Origin: Mucilaginibacter terrenus
GTDB lineage: Bacteria > Bacteroidota > Bacteroidia > Sphingobacteriales > Sphingobacteriaceae
Assembly: GCF_003432065.1 (NCBI RefSeq)
Contig: NZ_QWDE01000001.1
Location: 124,001 to 188,000, forward strand
Length of the DNA stretch: 64,000 nt
Direction: 5' to 3'
Shown here: positions 1 through 9,944 of the stretch, piece by piece
Layout: each line of letters opens with the position of its first letter
How positions within the stretch are numbered: position 1 is the stretch's first letter
The notes under the pieces: generated by a model
The model's input: only the letters and a program-made list of their open reading frames with translations
Told to the model about the DNA's origin: nothing
The model's database searches: none
Program-made: the position numbers and the translations under genes

Positions 1-822
1 GAGAATGAAGCAAAAAAAAGAATTTTTAATAATATACAGCAGCAAGTAAAAGCCACAGGGCCAAGTAAGTCACTTACCTTGTCCAGGTTAGCTATAGCTG
101 CATCAGTAATAGTAATTGTTTGTCTTGCCATATTTTGGAGTACCAATAAGGGAAATTCTGCTGTTGAGTTGGCTACCGTTACTACTAAAGCCGGCGAAAG
201 AAAGATTATTGAATTAACGGATGGCTCAAAAATTTGGCTGAGCGCAAAAAGCTCTCTTATTTACCCGGTGGCTTTCAACGGACGTACTAGAGAAGTAACG
301 TTTACTGGTGAAGCTTTCTTCGATATAGCTAAAGATAAAAAACATCCTTTTATTGTTCATACAGCTAACACCAGCACTAGAGTACTCGGAACAAGCTTTA
401 ACATTAGATCTTTTACAGAGCACGAGGATGTAGTCATTGCGTTATTCACCGGCAAGGTTTCCTTTGCCGGCGACAAAAAAGATGTGACTTTATTGCCGAA
501 CAATCAAATTGTTTATAACAAAAAGACAAACCTTACTAAGGTACTGCCCATACCTGATGTTAGCGCCATCTTAGGCCGGCATAATGGATATTATGAGTAC
601 AAAAATGTACCCGCTAAGGAGGTAGTGGAAGATATCACCAGATTGTATAATCTCCAGGTAAAAGTGCAAGGTGGAGTAAAAGATTGTACGTTTTTTGGCC
701 GGATAAAACCAGGTGAAAGTCCTGAAAAATTCCTGAAGAAAATGGCATTCGTGGTTAATGCCAAAATGACTCAAAAAGATAGTGTATGGACGATCAAAGG
801 AGGAGGGTGCAATTTGAAATAA
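1..822 (+). CDS. FecR-family anti-sigma factor (5' end cut by window edge)
   Basis: The open frame runs from base 1 without a stop, so the gene starts before the window; the TTG near 79 is internal. A single transmembrane segment (IVIVCLAIFW) follows a short cytoplasmic stretch. After it come the FecR signatures: a DGSKIWL segment, then GEAFFDI with FIVHT, then VLGTSFNIRS. The C-terminal part (about residues 190-270) resembles the domain that ends Bacteroidetes FecR proteins. In this family the protein holds an ECF sigma factor and passes a signal from a TonB-dependent transporter. The SusC gene lies 145 bp downstream on the same strand, so this is probably its regulator; the partner sigma gene would be upstream, outside the window. 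Confidence 0.93.
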   Translation, partial: ENEAKKRIFNNIQQQVKATGPSKSLTLSRLAIAASVIVIVCLAIFWSTNKGNSAVELATVTTKAGERKIIELTDGSKIWLSAKSSLIYPVAFNGRTREVTFTGEAFFDIAKDKKHPFIVHTANTSTRVLGTSFNIRSFTEHEDVVIALFTGKVSFAGDKKDVTLLPNNQIVYNKKTNLTKVLPIPDVSAILGRHNGYYEYKNVPAKEVVEDITRLYNLQVKVQGGVKDCTFFGRIKPGESPEKFLKKMAFVVNAKMTQKDSVWTIKGGGCNLK

Positions 823-845
823 CGATATACTCTCATCAAAAGATC

Positions 846-876
846 AGTAGTCGCCCCGTGCGAGGGGGCGCTTACT
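846..876 (+). terminator. GC-rich hairpin between fecR and susC
   Basis: CGCCCC at 852-857 pairs with GGGGCG at 865-870, and AGTA at 846-849 pairs with TACT at 873-876. There is no T-tract directly after it, although a run of seven A follows. It could be a terminator, a processing site, or a 5' leader structure of the susC message. The second SusC locus has a comparable hairpin in the same place (20987-21018). Confidence 0.5.
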
Positions 877-966
877 GTATCAAAAAAACATCCAACAAAC
901 AGCTATACCTCCATGGCGTGCAACCCAGGGTACTTGCTAATTTTTAACGTTTTATTGAGTGAATAT

Positions 967-3900
967 ATGAAAAATAATGTATCCCGCTATATGGGACGCA
1001 AGTACATGCTTTTTATGAAGATAAGCACCATTGTTCTGATCATTTTATGTAGTTCAGGTATTCTTGTAGCCGCAACTGACGCTAACGGACAGGATGTACT
1101 CAAGAAGCATGTTACCGTTGAATTTAAAAATATCCTGTTAAGTGAAGCCCTCGAAAATATTTCTGCTGCTTCCGGTGTAAAGTTTACCTATAACGGATCG
1201 GTGGCTAATAGCAATGCCCGCGTGTCTGTTAAGGTAGTTGACAAGGAGCTTGGCACAGTGTTAATTTATGCTCTTGATAAAACACCTTTTACATTTTCGG
1301 TACTTGAAGACGAGATATTGATTAAATATCAGCAGAAAGCTCCGGTTATAAGTAAGCCAAAACAGCTACAGCGCATTGTAACAGGTAAAGTTGTAGACGA
1401 AAAGGGAGAAGCTTTGCCGGGCGTAACTGTACGTGTGAAGGGCACCACAAGGGGCGGCATTACCGATGTTGCGGGAAAATATCAAGTTCAGGTAAACGAC
1501 GAAACAGAGGTTTTGGTTTTTGGGTTTATTGGGTACATAACCCAGGAAATAGCAGTTAACGATCAAAAAGTAATTGATGTTAAACTTGTGCCGCAGCCGC
1601 AAAATGAGTTAAAGGAGGTGGCAGTTGTTGCTTACGGAACTCAGCGGAAAGTTAGTTTGGTAGGTGCGCAATCTACCGTTGATGTAGACGAATTGAAACA
1701 ACCCGTTGCCAATCTTTCTACTTTACTAGCAGGAAGGTTGTCTGGTATAGTTGGTGTACAACGTTCCGGTGAGCCTGGTTCCAACAGCGCAAACATATGG
1801 ATACGCGGTATTTCAACCTTTACTAACAATAGTACAGGACCTTTGGTACTGGTAGATGGTGTTACGCGTTCGATAGACAATCTCGATCCGCAGGACATTC
1901 AATCTTTTACCATCTTAAAGGATGCGTCAGCTACTGCTGTTTACGGCGTAAGGGGCGCTAACGGTGTTATCTTGGTGCAAACCAAGCGTGGGAAATCAGG
2001 TAAACCAAAAATTGATGCTGATTATTATGAGGGTTTATCTTCATTTACCCGCAGGCCCGAAATGGCGGATGGCATAACTTACATGAACGCCGTTAATGAG
2101 GCAAACACCACACGCGGCGGGGTGCCGAAGTACTCACAGCAATACATCAGAAACACACAAAATAATGTCGATCCATTATTGTACCCCAACATCGACTGGT
2201 TGGCTGCTGTATTTAAAAACACAAGCCGTAACAGGCGTGCCAACGTCAACATTAACGGCGGTGCACCCAATGCAAAATATTATGTTTCGGCAAGTTATTA
2301 CAATGAAGGCGGTCTATTAAAGACGGACAAACTATCCACCTTCGATTCCAATATCGACTACACACGTTACAACTTTACCAGCAACGTTGATTTAGATGTT
2401 ACTAAAAGCACCAAAGTTGCTTTAGGTGTACAGGGTTATGTAGGGAAAGGGAACTATCCTTCTGTTTCTTCAGGCGATATTTTTGGTCAGGCCATGATTG
2501 TTTCCCCGGTTGTGTTTCCGATAGAATACCCAGGTGGTTTTGTCCCTGGGGTAAATCCAAATGGTGATCAGCGCAACCCGTATGCTGATCTGACAAGGAG
2601 GGGTTACAGAACCAATTTTCAAAATCAATTATATTCAAATATCAGGATCACTCAGGATTTAAACTCCATTGTGAAAGGCCTTACGTTCACCACACTTTTT
2701 GCATTCGACGCAAACAATGTCAACGGTGTTTTACGTCAAAAAAGAGAGGACACCTGGTATCCTGATCAAAACACTCCTTATAATCTGGATGGTACCCTCA
2801 ACCTTGTGAGAACCTATACTGGAGACGGTAACTACCTTAACTTTAAAGCAACGAGCAGCGGGAGAAATAAAGTTTATTCAGAGAGCTCCTTTAATTATGA
2901 CCGCACTTTTGGTAAGCACCGTATAGGCGGGCTCGTGTTATTCAACCAGGAAGACGAATCGAGGTTTCCGGCTGACGAGTTCACTACCTCGATACCATAC
3001 CGCTTAAGAAGTTTAGCAACAAGGGCGACGTATTCATATGCAGATCGTTATTTTGCCGAATTCAACATGGGTTACAATGGTTCGGAAAACTTTGCTCCGG
3101 ATAAACGATACGGTTATTTCCCGGCATTTGGTTTAGGCTGGCTGGTTTCCGAGGAGAAGTTTTTTGAGTCTATTAAAAAAACCATTTCTTTCCTGAAATT
3201 CCGCTACAGCAATGGTATTGTTGGTAGTGCGGACATCGGCCTCGGTCGCAGGTTCGGTTATTTGACGTTGTTGTCTGATGATCCAGATATTGTAGACGGA
3301 TTCACCTATGGCTTAAATAACACCAATTCTATAGGCGGTATAAACATTACTGATTACGGAGTAGATGTTAGCTGGTCTAGATCACACAAGCAAGATCTGG
3401 GTATAGACATAAGGGCCTTTAATGATTCCTTCTCTCTAACATTCGACCTTTTTAAAGAGCACCGTACAGGTATATTCCTGCAAAGGGCAGCCGTACCAAA
3501 CTATGTTGGTTTAACATCATCTCCATACGCCAACCTGGGCATTGTAGACAATAAAGGCTTTGATGCCACCGTAGAGCAGCGGCTTAATATAGGTGCTACC
3601 GTAGTGAACCTACGCGGGAACGTTACTTACAATAGAGATAAAGTTGTTGAGAACGATCAGCCTTCACCAAAGTATCCGTGGAATGATCAGAGAGGGCATA
3701 ACGTACTAGCGGACTTTGGATATATAGCTGAGGGATTGTTTACCAGCCAGGAGGAGATAGACGCCAGCGCGGTACCGGGTTCCAAACAAAGCATTCGCCC
3801 GGGCGACATCAAGTATCGTGACCTGAATGGCGACGGCATTATTAATGCTTACGACCGTACAGAGATTAGCAGAGGAGACGTACCATCTTTAATCTATGGC

Positions 3901-4377
3901 ATTGGTTTCAACGTTGCTTACAAAGGTTTTAACCTTGGTGCATTTTTCCAGGGCACAGGCCATGCTTCCAGATACATCTCTGGTAACGCAATACAACCTT
4001 TCGCTACTAACGGTGGCATCAGCAATGCTTATTCTAATATTACCGATAGATGGACTGAAGAAAATCCCAGACAAGATGTGTTTTACCCGCGTTTGGCTTA
4101 CGGGGATGGCGACAACACCAACAATACTCAGCACAGCTCATGGTGGGTGAAGGATGTACAGTTCATCCGTTTAAAAACGCTTGATATAGGGTACATGCTT
4201 CCAAAGTCAACGTTCCAAAAAATTGGGATGAGCAGTGCGCGCATTTACGTTATGGGTTACAATGTTTTCACCATTAGTAAATTTAAGCTTTGGGACCCAG
4301 AGTTGAACACAGGCAATGGAACCGCGTACCCCAACGTGAAAACAATCTCTTTCGGTATAAGCGCTCAGTTTAATTAA
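967..4377 (+). CDS. SusC/RagA-family TonB-linked outer membrane transporter
   Basis: This is a large TonB-dependent transporter for importing glycans or peptides across the outer membrane with its SusD partner. From the N-terminus: a hydrophobic signal segment, an STN (secretin/TonB short N-terminal) domain around VTVEFKNILLSEALENIS, a carboxypeptidase-like/CNA-B repeat (GKVVDEKGEALPGVTVRVKG), the TonB plug (VAYGTQRK, then IRGISTF, VLVDGV and DASATAVYGVRGANGVI), and a long beta-barrel. The STN domain fits FecI/FecR-regulated transporters, matching the fecR gene upstream. An upstream ATG at 913 is in frame, but the ATG at 967 places the signal sequence more naturally. Length is normal for the family (about 1136 residues). 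Confidence 0.95.
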   Translation: MKNNVSRYMGRKYMLFMKISTIVLIILCSSGILVAATDANGQDVLKKHVTVEFKNILLSEALENISAASGVKFTYNGSVANSNARVSVKVVDKELGTVLIYALDKTPFTFSVLEDEILIKYQQKAPVISKPKQLQRIVTGKVVDEKGEALPGVTVRVKGTTRGGITDVAGKYQVQVNDETEVLVFGFIGYITQEIAVNDQKVIDVKLVPQPQNELKEVAVVAYGTQRKVSLVGAQSTVDVDELKQPVANLSTLLAGRLSGIVGVQRSGEPGSNSANIWIRGISTFTNNSTGPLVLVDGVTRSIDNLDPQDIQSFTILKDASATAVYGVRGANGVILVQTKRGKSGKPKIDADYYEGLSSFTRRPEMADGITYMNAVNEANTTRGGVPKYSQQYIRNTQNNVDPLLYPNIDWLAAVFKNTSRNRRANVNINGGAPNAKYYVSASYYNEGGLLKTDKLSTFDSNIDYTRYNFTSNVDLDVTKSTKVALGVQGYVGKGNYPSVSSGDIFGQAMIVSPVVFPIEYPGGFVPGVNPNGDQRNPYADLTRRGYRTNFQNQLYSNIRITQDLNSIVKGLTFTTLFAFDANNVNGVLRQKREDTWYPDQNTPYNLDGTLNLVRTYTGDGNYLNFKATSSGRNKVYSESSFNYDRTFGKHRIGGLVLFNQEDESRFPADEFTTSIPYRLRSLATRATYSYADRYFAEFNMGYNGSENFAPDKRYGYFPAFGLGWLVSEEKFFESIKKTISFLKFRYSNGIVGSADIGLGRRFGYLTLLSDDPDIVDGFTYGLNNTNSIGGINITDYGVDVSWSRSHKQDLGIDIRAFNDSFSLTFDLFKEHRTGIFLQRAAVPNYVGLTSSPYANLGIVDNKGFDATVEQRLNIGATVVNLRGNVTYNRDKVVENDQPSPKYPWNDQRGHNVLADFGYIAEGLFTSQEEIDASAVPGSKQSIRPGDIKYRDLNGDGIINAYDRTEISRGDVPSLIYGIGFNVAYKGFNLGAFFQGTGHASRYISGNAIQPFATNGGISNAYSNITDRWTEENPRQDVFYPRLAYGDGDNTNNTQHSSWWVKDVQFIRLKTLDIGYMLPKSTFQKIGMSSARIYVMGYNVFTISKFKLWDPELNTGNGTAYPNVKTISFGISAQFN

Positions 4378-4401
4378 CGGACAACATTATTAAAAACTAA
4401 A

Positions 4402-6210
4402 ATGAAAAGAATTTTAATAACAGTTATTGCATTATGCATATTCAGTCTTTCTTGCAAGAAAGGTTTCTTAGACCAGGTGCCTGATGACCGCCTTACACTC
4501 GACGAAACATTTAGGAACAGGAACACGGCCGAAAAGTTTTTAGCAAACGTTTACTCCGCAATACCTGATGAGGCATCGCAACGCTTTCCCGGTGGTGACA
4601 ATAGTATAGGTGAGTGGACAGGCGGATCAGACGAGGCTGAATACGATTGGGGTTTTGTCGCTACCCAAAACATTAATAACGGTAACTATGATGCATCCAG
4701 TGGCTTTATAGGCGGTTTTTGGACCACGTACTACCGCGGAATCCGTTCTGCAGGTATATTTATGGACAATGTTGACAAAGTTGCTGATCTGCCCGCCTCT
4801 TTGAAAGTTCAGTACAAAGCGGAGGCTAGGGCATTGCGAGCTATTTACTATTTCTGGTTGATGCGCATTTATGGACCTGTAGTAATCACTGGCGACAAGA
4901 CCATCGCTCCTGATGCATCGTTTGCTGATGTGCAGCTGCCACGGAGTTCGTTTGACGAATGTGTTGAGTACGTGACATCAGAGTTGGATGCTGCAATGGT
5001 CAATTTACCTTTAAAAGCATCAAACGATAATAACTATGGACGTATTAACAAAGCTTTTGCTATGGCTGTAAAGTCCCAGGTTTTGTTATATGCAGCCAGT
5101 CCCTTATTCAACGGTAACTCCGACTATAGTTCTATGATTAATGCTGACGGGAAAAAGCTAATTAATGATCAGTACGACGCTACTAAGTGGAAGAAAGCAG
5201 CTGATGCAGCAAAGGCGTTTATTGATCAGTTCGTTCCATCTCAATTTGATCTCTACCGGGTAAACGATGCTAGCGGCAACTTTAGTCCGTATCTATCTTG
5301 TCGAGACGTAATGCTGGTGGATTGGAACAAAGAAATTATATACGCTAGGATTAGTGCGGGTGTTACCAACAGGGCTTATGAACTGGCGCCTTATCACTCT
5401 GGTTACGCCGATGAGGTTAGGGGAAGCGGTGGCTTAGGAGCAACCCAAACCATGGTTGATGCTTACTTTATGGCAAACGGGCGTTCTATAGACGATAGTA
5501 AATCCGGCTATGTAAAAACAGGTTTTTCTGATTTCCAGGCACCTTATGATGACAAAGCCCGCAGTACCTACAATCAATGGACAAACAGGGAACCTCGTTT
5601 CTATGTAGGGATAACTTACAACGGCAGCAGGTGGCTGAATACCAATAGTGGCGAAGTGATTACTCAAACATACAATACAGGTAATTCAGGTAAGCAAACT
5701 GGTGGGAATGACTATTCGCCAACCGGCTATATTGTTCGTAAGAATATTGTAACCGGTGACTGGAGGCAAGGCGGAAGATCATGGGTGATGCTAAGGCTTG
5801 CAGAGATATACCTTAACTATGCCGAAGCACTTAACGAAAGTGACCCAGGCAATGCGGATGTTTTAAAGTACGTTAATCTGATAAGGAACAGGGCTGGCGT
5901 GCCGGAATATGGTACAGGAGACCTGCCTGTTCCTGCAGGACAGACTGCCATGAGGGAAGCGATCAGGAAAGAACGCAGGGTTGAACTTGCATTTGAGAAC
6001 AGCCGCTTTTTTGATGTACGCCGCTGGAAAATTGCAGAAACCACAGATAACGGGCCGTTTAAAGCATTAAATATAAGCGCTAACGTTCCAGAGTTTTATA
6101 ACCTGGTAACCTTTGAAAATCGCGTATTTACTAAAAGACATTACCTGTATCCCATTCCCCAAAAGGATGTGGACAGTGATAAGCAGTTAGTTCAAAATAC
6201 CGGCTGGTAA
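4402..6210 (+). CDS. SusD/RagB-family surface lipoprotein
   Basis: This is the outer-membrane lipoprotein that caps the SusC barrel and binds substrate. The N-terminus has a lipoprotein signal with a lipobox-like LSC and the cysteine at about residue 18, followed by FLDQVPDDRLTLDETFRN, the usual start of the SusD N-terminal region. TPR-like helices follow (YKAEARALRAIYYFWLMRIYG). The C-terminal RagB/SusD domain includes VMLRLAEIYLNYAEALNE, ANVPEFYNL and the terminal YPIPQKDVDS motif. It starts 24 bp after susC, so the two are co-transcribed and should form one complex. Confidence 0.95.
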   Translation: MKRILITVIALCIFSLSCKKGFLDQVPDDRLTLDETFRNRNTAEKFLANVYSAIPDEASQRFPGGDNSIGEWTGGSDEAEYDWGFVATQNINNGNYDASSGFIGGFWTTYYRGIRSAGIFMDNVDKVADLPASLKVQYKAEARALRAIYYFWLMRIYGPVVITGDKTIAPDASFADVQLPRSSFDECVEYVTSELDAAMVNLPLKASNDNNYGRINKAFAMAVKSQVLLYAASPLFNGNSDYSSMINADGKKLINDQYDATKWKKAADAAKAFIDQFVPSQFDLYRVNDASGNFSPYLSCRDVMLVDWNKEIIYARISAGVTNRAYELAPYHSGYADEVRGSGGLGATQTMVDAYFMANGRSIDDSKSGYVKTGFSDFQAPYDDKARSTYNQWTNREPRFYVGITYNGSRWLNTNSGEVITQTYNTGNSGKQTGGNDYSPTGYIVRKNIVTGDWRQGGRSWVMLRLAEIYLNYAEALNESDPGNADVLKYVNLIRNRAGVPEYGTGDLPVPAGQTAMREAIRKERRVELAFENSRFFDVRRWKIAETTDNGPFKALNISANVPEFYNLVTFENRVFTKRHYLYPIPQKDVDSDKQLVQNTGW

Positions 6211-6224
6211 ATAATTTATTACTA

Positions 6225-6248
6225 AAGGGGCATTGTAGAATGCCCCTT
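6225..6248 (+). terminator. Intra-operon hairpin after susD
   Basis: AAGGGGCATT and AATGCCCCTT form a perfect 10-bp stem with a GTAG loop, 15 bp after the susD stop. The sequence that follows is A-rich, then TTTT. It could terminate part of the transcription, or protect the 3' end of the susCD message so that transporter genes outnumber the downstream enzymes. Confidence 0.6.
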
Positions 6249-6300
6249 AAAAAAATTTTCTAATTGCCTGCCGCTATTTAAAGCAGGTTAACTTATCCCT

Positions 6301-7239
6301 ATGATTTCAAGGATCAAATTAATGACTGGCGCAATTGCTTTAGCTGCGCTGATGGGAACCTCATGCAGAGAAACGCACTTCGCAAATTCAAGTAAAGCAA
6401 AAAAAGCCGCTAATGCAAAGGTGGGTGCACCACCTCTTAAGTGGAAAGAGCACTGGTTTGAGCATGATTTAACAGTTACCCGTACATTTTATGATAACAA
6501 CGCTGCTGTTTACTATGATGATAACATGTCGCGAGATGTAATCTGGCCAAACAAGGTTATTTCTAATGCGTGGGCTTACGTGAAAAGTACGTATGGCAAC
6601 TTTGGCGATTCTACACGGCTGTACGTCATCTTTCACAAAGTAGTAAACGGCAAACTTGGCGGCGGGCACCCGGCATCGTATTTTGACGGAAGTCATGACT
6701 ATCGGAATGTTATCGATTGTGGCCTTGATGACTGGACTAATCCGTCAGGGCAGCAAATTGGTATGCCAATACATGAGATCGGCCACATTGTATGCGGCGC
6801 AAGCCATGGGGTAAAAGGTTCTCCATCTGACGCATTATGGGGAGACAGCAAGTTTATGGAAATATTCATCTATGATGTTTACTTGCACATAGGATACGAA
6901 TCAGAAGCCGCAAAAGTGTTCAGGGAAATGCAAAATAAATACGACACGTTCCCGCGAGCAAACACTCAGTGGTTTAAAAACTGGTTTTACCCGATTTACA
7001 ATCAACACGGTAAGGCCGCTGTACTGAACAAATACTTTGAATTGCTTGCTAAATACTATCCAAAGAAGAACGGGAACGAATTTGACCACGATCTTAATTG
7101 GGGTGAGTTTGTACATTTTTGGAGCGGTGCTGCCGGTGTGAATTTAAAAGAACAAGCCACTGCAGCCTTTGGATGGAACAACAAAACCGAAGCCCAGTTT
7201 GTGGCAGCACAAAAGGCTTTTCCACAAATCTTATATTAA
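6301..7239 (+). CDS. Putative zinc metallopeptidase lipoprotein (HEIGH motif)
   Basis: I do not recognise a named family with certainty. The N-terminus is a lipoprotein signal (AALMGTSC, cysteine at residue 22), so the protein is probably membrane-anchored in the periplasm or at the surface. The central HEIGH at residues 158-162 matches the HEXXH zinc-binding motif of zincin metallopeptidases; nearby acidic residues in SKFMEIF (about 184-190) could supply the third ligand. Aromatic residues are abundant. It lies between susD and a thioredoxin gene in the fucosidase locus, suggesting a role in attacking protein or glycoprotein substrates. Catalysis is inferred from the motif only. Confidence 0.7.
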   Translation: MISRIKLMTGAIALAALMGTSCRETHFANSSKAKKAANAKVGAPPLKWKEHWFEHDLTVTRTFYDNNAAVYYDDNMSRDVIWPNKVISNAWAYVKSTYGNFGDSTRLYVIFHKVVNGKLGGGHPASYFDGSHDYRNVIDCGLDDWTNPSGQQIGMPIHEIGHIVCGASHGVKGSPSDALWGDSKFMEIFIYDVYLHIGYESEAAKVFREMQNKYDTFPRANTQWFKNWFYPIYNQHGKAAVLNKYFELLAKYYPKKNGNEFDHDLNWGEFVHFWSGAAGVNLKEQATAAFGWNNKTEAQFVAAQKAFPQILY

Positions 7240-7267
7240 AAAGCTTATTAAGGCCCTATAAACATCT

Positions 7268-8422
7268 ATGAAAAAGTTAATAAAAAAGTTTGCTCGACTT
7301 GTTTGCCTGGTACTAGCGCTTCCGGCGGTAAGCAGTGGGCAGAATGTAAACTTCACCCTCTCGGGAAGTATTGGTGATCTCAGCAAACCCTCTATGGTTT
7401 ATTTGGATTACATGGACAATGGTAAAAGCCATGAGGATTCTACAGAGCTTGTTAATGGCAAGTTTAAGTTTACCGGACGTATTCAGGACATTGCTACTGC
7501 ACGTATGTCCGTTGCTCATGGCGGAGGTGGCAAACAGTTCGCGATTTATCGCGGTGGTGATGTTATATACTTCTACTTCGGTCCGGAAAACATCATGATG
7601 ACCTCCAAAGATTCGCTTATTAACGCTGCTGTAAACGGGTCTAAAGTTTATGAAGAATTTACCGCCTATAACAAATCTATCGGTGGATCAATGATGGCCC
7701 TTACCAAAGCCGTTAACCAGGATTTTGCAAGCGGTACACCAGAGCAGCAAAAGGATGAGAGTTATATCAAAGCAGTAGATGCGCGGTTTCGCAGGGCCAT
7801 AGCGGCAAGATCTGATAAACAGCTGCAATTTGCTAAAGAACACCCAAACTCTTATTTCGGGCTGGTAGCACTTTCTGAAGCTGCCGGAACTAAAGTTGAC
7901 TTGCCGAAGATAGAACCAATTTACAAGGCGCTAAATCCAAATCTTAAGCAAACAGATGTGGGTGTAGAATTGGCTCAACGTATTAAAGCTGCGGGCACAA
8001 TAGTAATTGGTAATCAGGCTCCATTGTTTACCCAGGCTGATCTAAATGGTAGACCATTGTCTCTAGCATCCTTAAAAGGAAAGGTGGTGTTAATTGATTT
8101 TTGGGCAAGTTGGTGCAGCCCATGCCGTGCAGAAAATCCGAATTTGTCTAAACAGTACCAGCTTTACAAAGACAAAGGGTTTGAAATACTTTCGGTTTCG
8201 TTAGACAGCGATAAAAAGAGCTGGCAAACTGCGATAGATCATGACGGTATGCCATGGAAACACGTGTCAGATTTAAAAGGCTGGAACAATAATGTAGGCC
8301 GGCTATATGGAATAAGAGCGGTGCCTGCTTGCTTTCTTGTTGATGCAAACGGTAAGATTATCGCTACCGATGTAAGAGGCGAATCACTAAATGCAAAGCT
8401 TAAAGAGCTGTTTACAAAATAA
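7268..8422 (+). CDS. TlpA-like thiol-disulfide oxidoreductase with DUF4369 N-terminal domain
   Basis: A cleavable signal peptide (VLALPAVSSGQ) is followed by a beta-rich domain with SGSIGDLSKPSMVYLDY, typical of DUF4369. The second half is an AhpC/TSA-TlpA thioredoxin domain: GNQAPLF, then LIDFWASWCSPCRAE with the CSPC active site at about residues 283-286, and the cis-proline region RAVPACFLVD. Such proteins reduce or shuffle disulfides in the periplasm. Its position 28 bp after the metallopeptidase gene and 15 bp before the fucosidase gene suggests it helps fold or maintain exported proteins of the locus. Confidence 0.92.
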   Translation: MKKLIKKFARLVCLVLALPAVSSGQNVNFTLSGSIGDLSKPSMVYLDYMDNGKSHEDSTELVNGKFKFTGRIQDIATARMSVAHGGGGKQFAIYRGGDVIYFYFGPENIMMTSKDSLINAAVNGSKVYEEFTAYNKSIGGSMMALTKAVNQDFASGTPEQQKDESYIKAVDARFRRAIAARSDKQLQFAKEHPNSYFGLVALSEAAGTKVDLPKIEPIYKALNPNLKQTDVGVELAQRIKAAGTIVIGNQAPLFTQADLNGRPLSLASLKGKVVLIDFWASWCSPCRAENPNLSKQYQLYKDKGFEILSVSLDSDKKSWQTAIDHDGMPWKHVSDLKGWNNNVGRLYGIRAVPACFLVDANGKIIATDVRGESLNAKLKELFTK

Positions 8423-8437
8423 TAATCAAATATTAAG

Positions 8438-9841
8438 ATGACTAAGTATAAAGCCATAGGCTTGTTTTTTCTTGTTGTACTTTTCACAAAGGTTAAATCG
8501 CAAACTTTGGAGAATGCATCGCCGCGGCCGCTTGCTCAACTACAGCAAGAATTCGTTGATCTACGTTTTGGAATGTTCATCCACTTCAATATTCCAACTT
8601 ACATGAACCAGGACTGGGCAGACCCGGAAGCTCCGGCTTCTCTGTTTAACCCTACAAAGCTCAACTGCGATCAATGGGCAAAGGCAGCAAAATCAGCCAA
8701 TATGAGCTATGGCTGCATTACTACTAAGCACCATAGTGGTTTTTGCATATGGGATACCAAGACAACCAACTATAACGTGATGAACAGCCCATTAAAAAGA
8801 GATGTTGTTAAGGAGTATGTTGATGCGTTCAGAGCAAATGGGTTGAAGGTGTTTTTGTACTATTCTATATTAGATACACATCATCAATTACGCCCAAACG
8901 CTATCACACCTAAGCACATAGCAATGGTGAAAGCACAAATAACCGAACTTATGACAAAGTATGGAAAAATTGATGCATTGATCATAGATGGGTGGGATGC
9001 GCCATGGTCTAGAATATCTTACGATGATGTGCCGTTTCAGGATATATACACATTAGTTAAATCTAAACAGCCGAATTGTCTTGTGATGGACCTCAATGGT
9101 GCAAAGTACCCGGCAGAAGGCATGTATTACACTGATATTAAAACTTATGAGATGGGAGCAGGGCAACGGGTTGCTACCGACAAAAACACAATGCCAGCAT
9201 TGGCTTGCCTGCCACTTCAATATAACTGGTTTTGGGAAACTAATCACCCAACTGATCCGGTTAAAGCTCCGTCTAAAATTGTAAATGATATACTAATACC
9301 GTTAAACAAGGTGAATTGTAACTTCATCTTGAACGTGGCGCCAAACCGTGATGGGTTGTTTGATGACAATGCACTTGACGCCTTAAAGGAAATAGGCAGA
9401 TTGTGGAAGAACGAAGGTCCCGTAGGCAAGCTGCCGGCGCTTGATGCGCCGATCATCTCCCACAATCTTGCAAAAAAGGTATTTGCCAACTCTAGCTGGA
9501 GCGATGACTCTTCGATAATGGACTTTGCTAATGACGATGATTTCAGCACTTCATGGGTATCTAACCCAACTGTGACAAAGCCTTGGTACGAGGTTGCGTT
9601 AAAGCCTGAACAGCCGTTTAACACTATTGTAATTGCCGAACAGAAGCCGAACATTACTGATTATACGCTGGAGTATTTAAGTAATGGCGTCTGGAAGAAA
9701 CTATTAACAGGGCAGAACAAAAGCAGGATAAAGGTGCATCGTTTTAATACTGTAAAGGGCAGCAAAGTCCGGATAAGGATTGATAAAGCCGATCACCAGG
9801 TTTCAATAGCAGAGTTTGAAGTTTACAACGAAAAAAGATAG
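8438..9841 (+). CDS. Exported GH29-family alpha-L-fucosidase with C-terminal discoidin-like domain
   Basis: The signal peptide ends near residue 22. The catalytic barrel shows GH29 landmarks: RFGMFIHF (about 43-50), TTKHHSGFCIWDTKTT (about 95-110), and LIIDGWDAPW, where Asp184 is the likely nucleophile. FILNVAPNRDG is also characteristic. The last about 130 residues (from VFANSSWSDDSS to IAEFEVYNEKR) look like an F5/8-type C (CBM32-like) carbohydrate-binding domain. The enzyme would remove terminal alpha-linked fucose from glycans. It is the only clear glycosidase in this locus, so fucosylated glycans or glycoproteins are the best substrate guess. A terminator follows. Confidence 0.93.
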   Translation: MTKYKAIGLFFLVVLFTKVKSQTLENASPRPLAQLQQEFVDLRFGMFIHFNIPTYMNQDWADPEAPASLFNPTKLNCDQWAKAAKSANMSYGCITTKHHSGFCIWDTKTTNYNVMNSPLKRDVVKEYVDAFRANGLKVFLYYSILDTHHQLRPNAITPKHIAMVKAQITELMTKYGKIDALIIDGWDAPWSRISYDDVPFQDIYTLVKSKQPNCLVMDLNGAKYPAEGMYYTDIKTYEMGAGQRVATDKNTMPALACLPLQYNWFWETNHPTDPVKAPSKIVNDILIPLNKVNCNFILNVAPNRDGLFDDNALDALKEIGRLWKNEGPVGKLPALDAPIISHNLAKKVFANSSWSDDSSIMDFANDDDFSTSWVSNPTVTKPWYEVALKPEQPFNTIVIAEQKPNITDYTLEYLSNGVWKKLLTGQNKSRIKVHRFNTVKGSKVRIRIDKADHQVSIAEFEVYNEKR

Positions 9842-9909
9842 CAGTGCCGCATTAATTATATCCTAAACCTTATCACAATTAATAACGAGTTCTTTATAGT
9901 TAATTACTG

Positions 9910-9934
9910 AAGCCGGCAAGTCCGGCTTCTTTTA
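9910..9934 (+). terminator. Rho-independent terminator of the fucosidase locus
   Basis: GAAGCCGG and CCGGCTTC form an 8-bp stem around a short loop and are followed by a T-rich tract. It separates the SusCD-fucosidase operon from the protease gene that starts at 9945. Confidence 0.85.
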
Positions 9935-9944
9935 TAATACTTAA

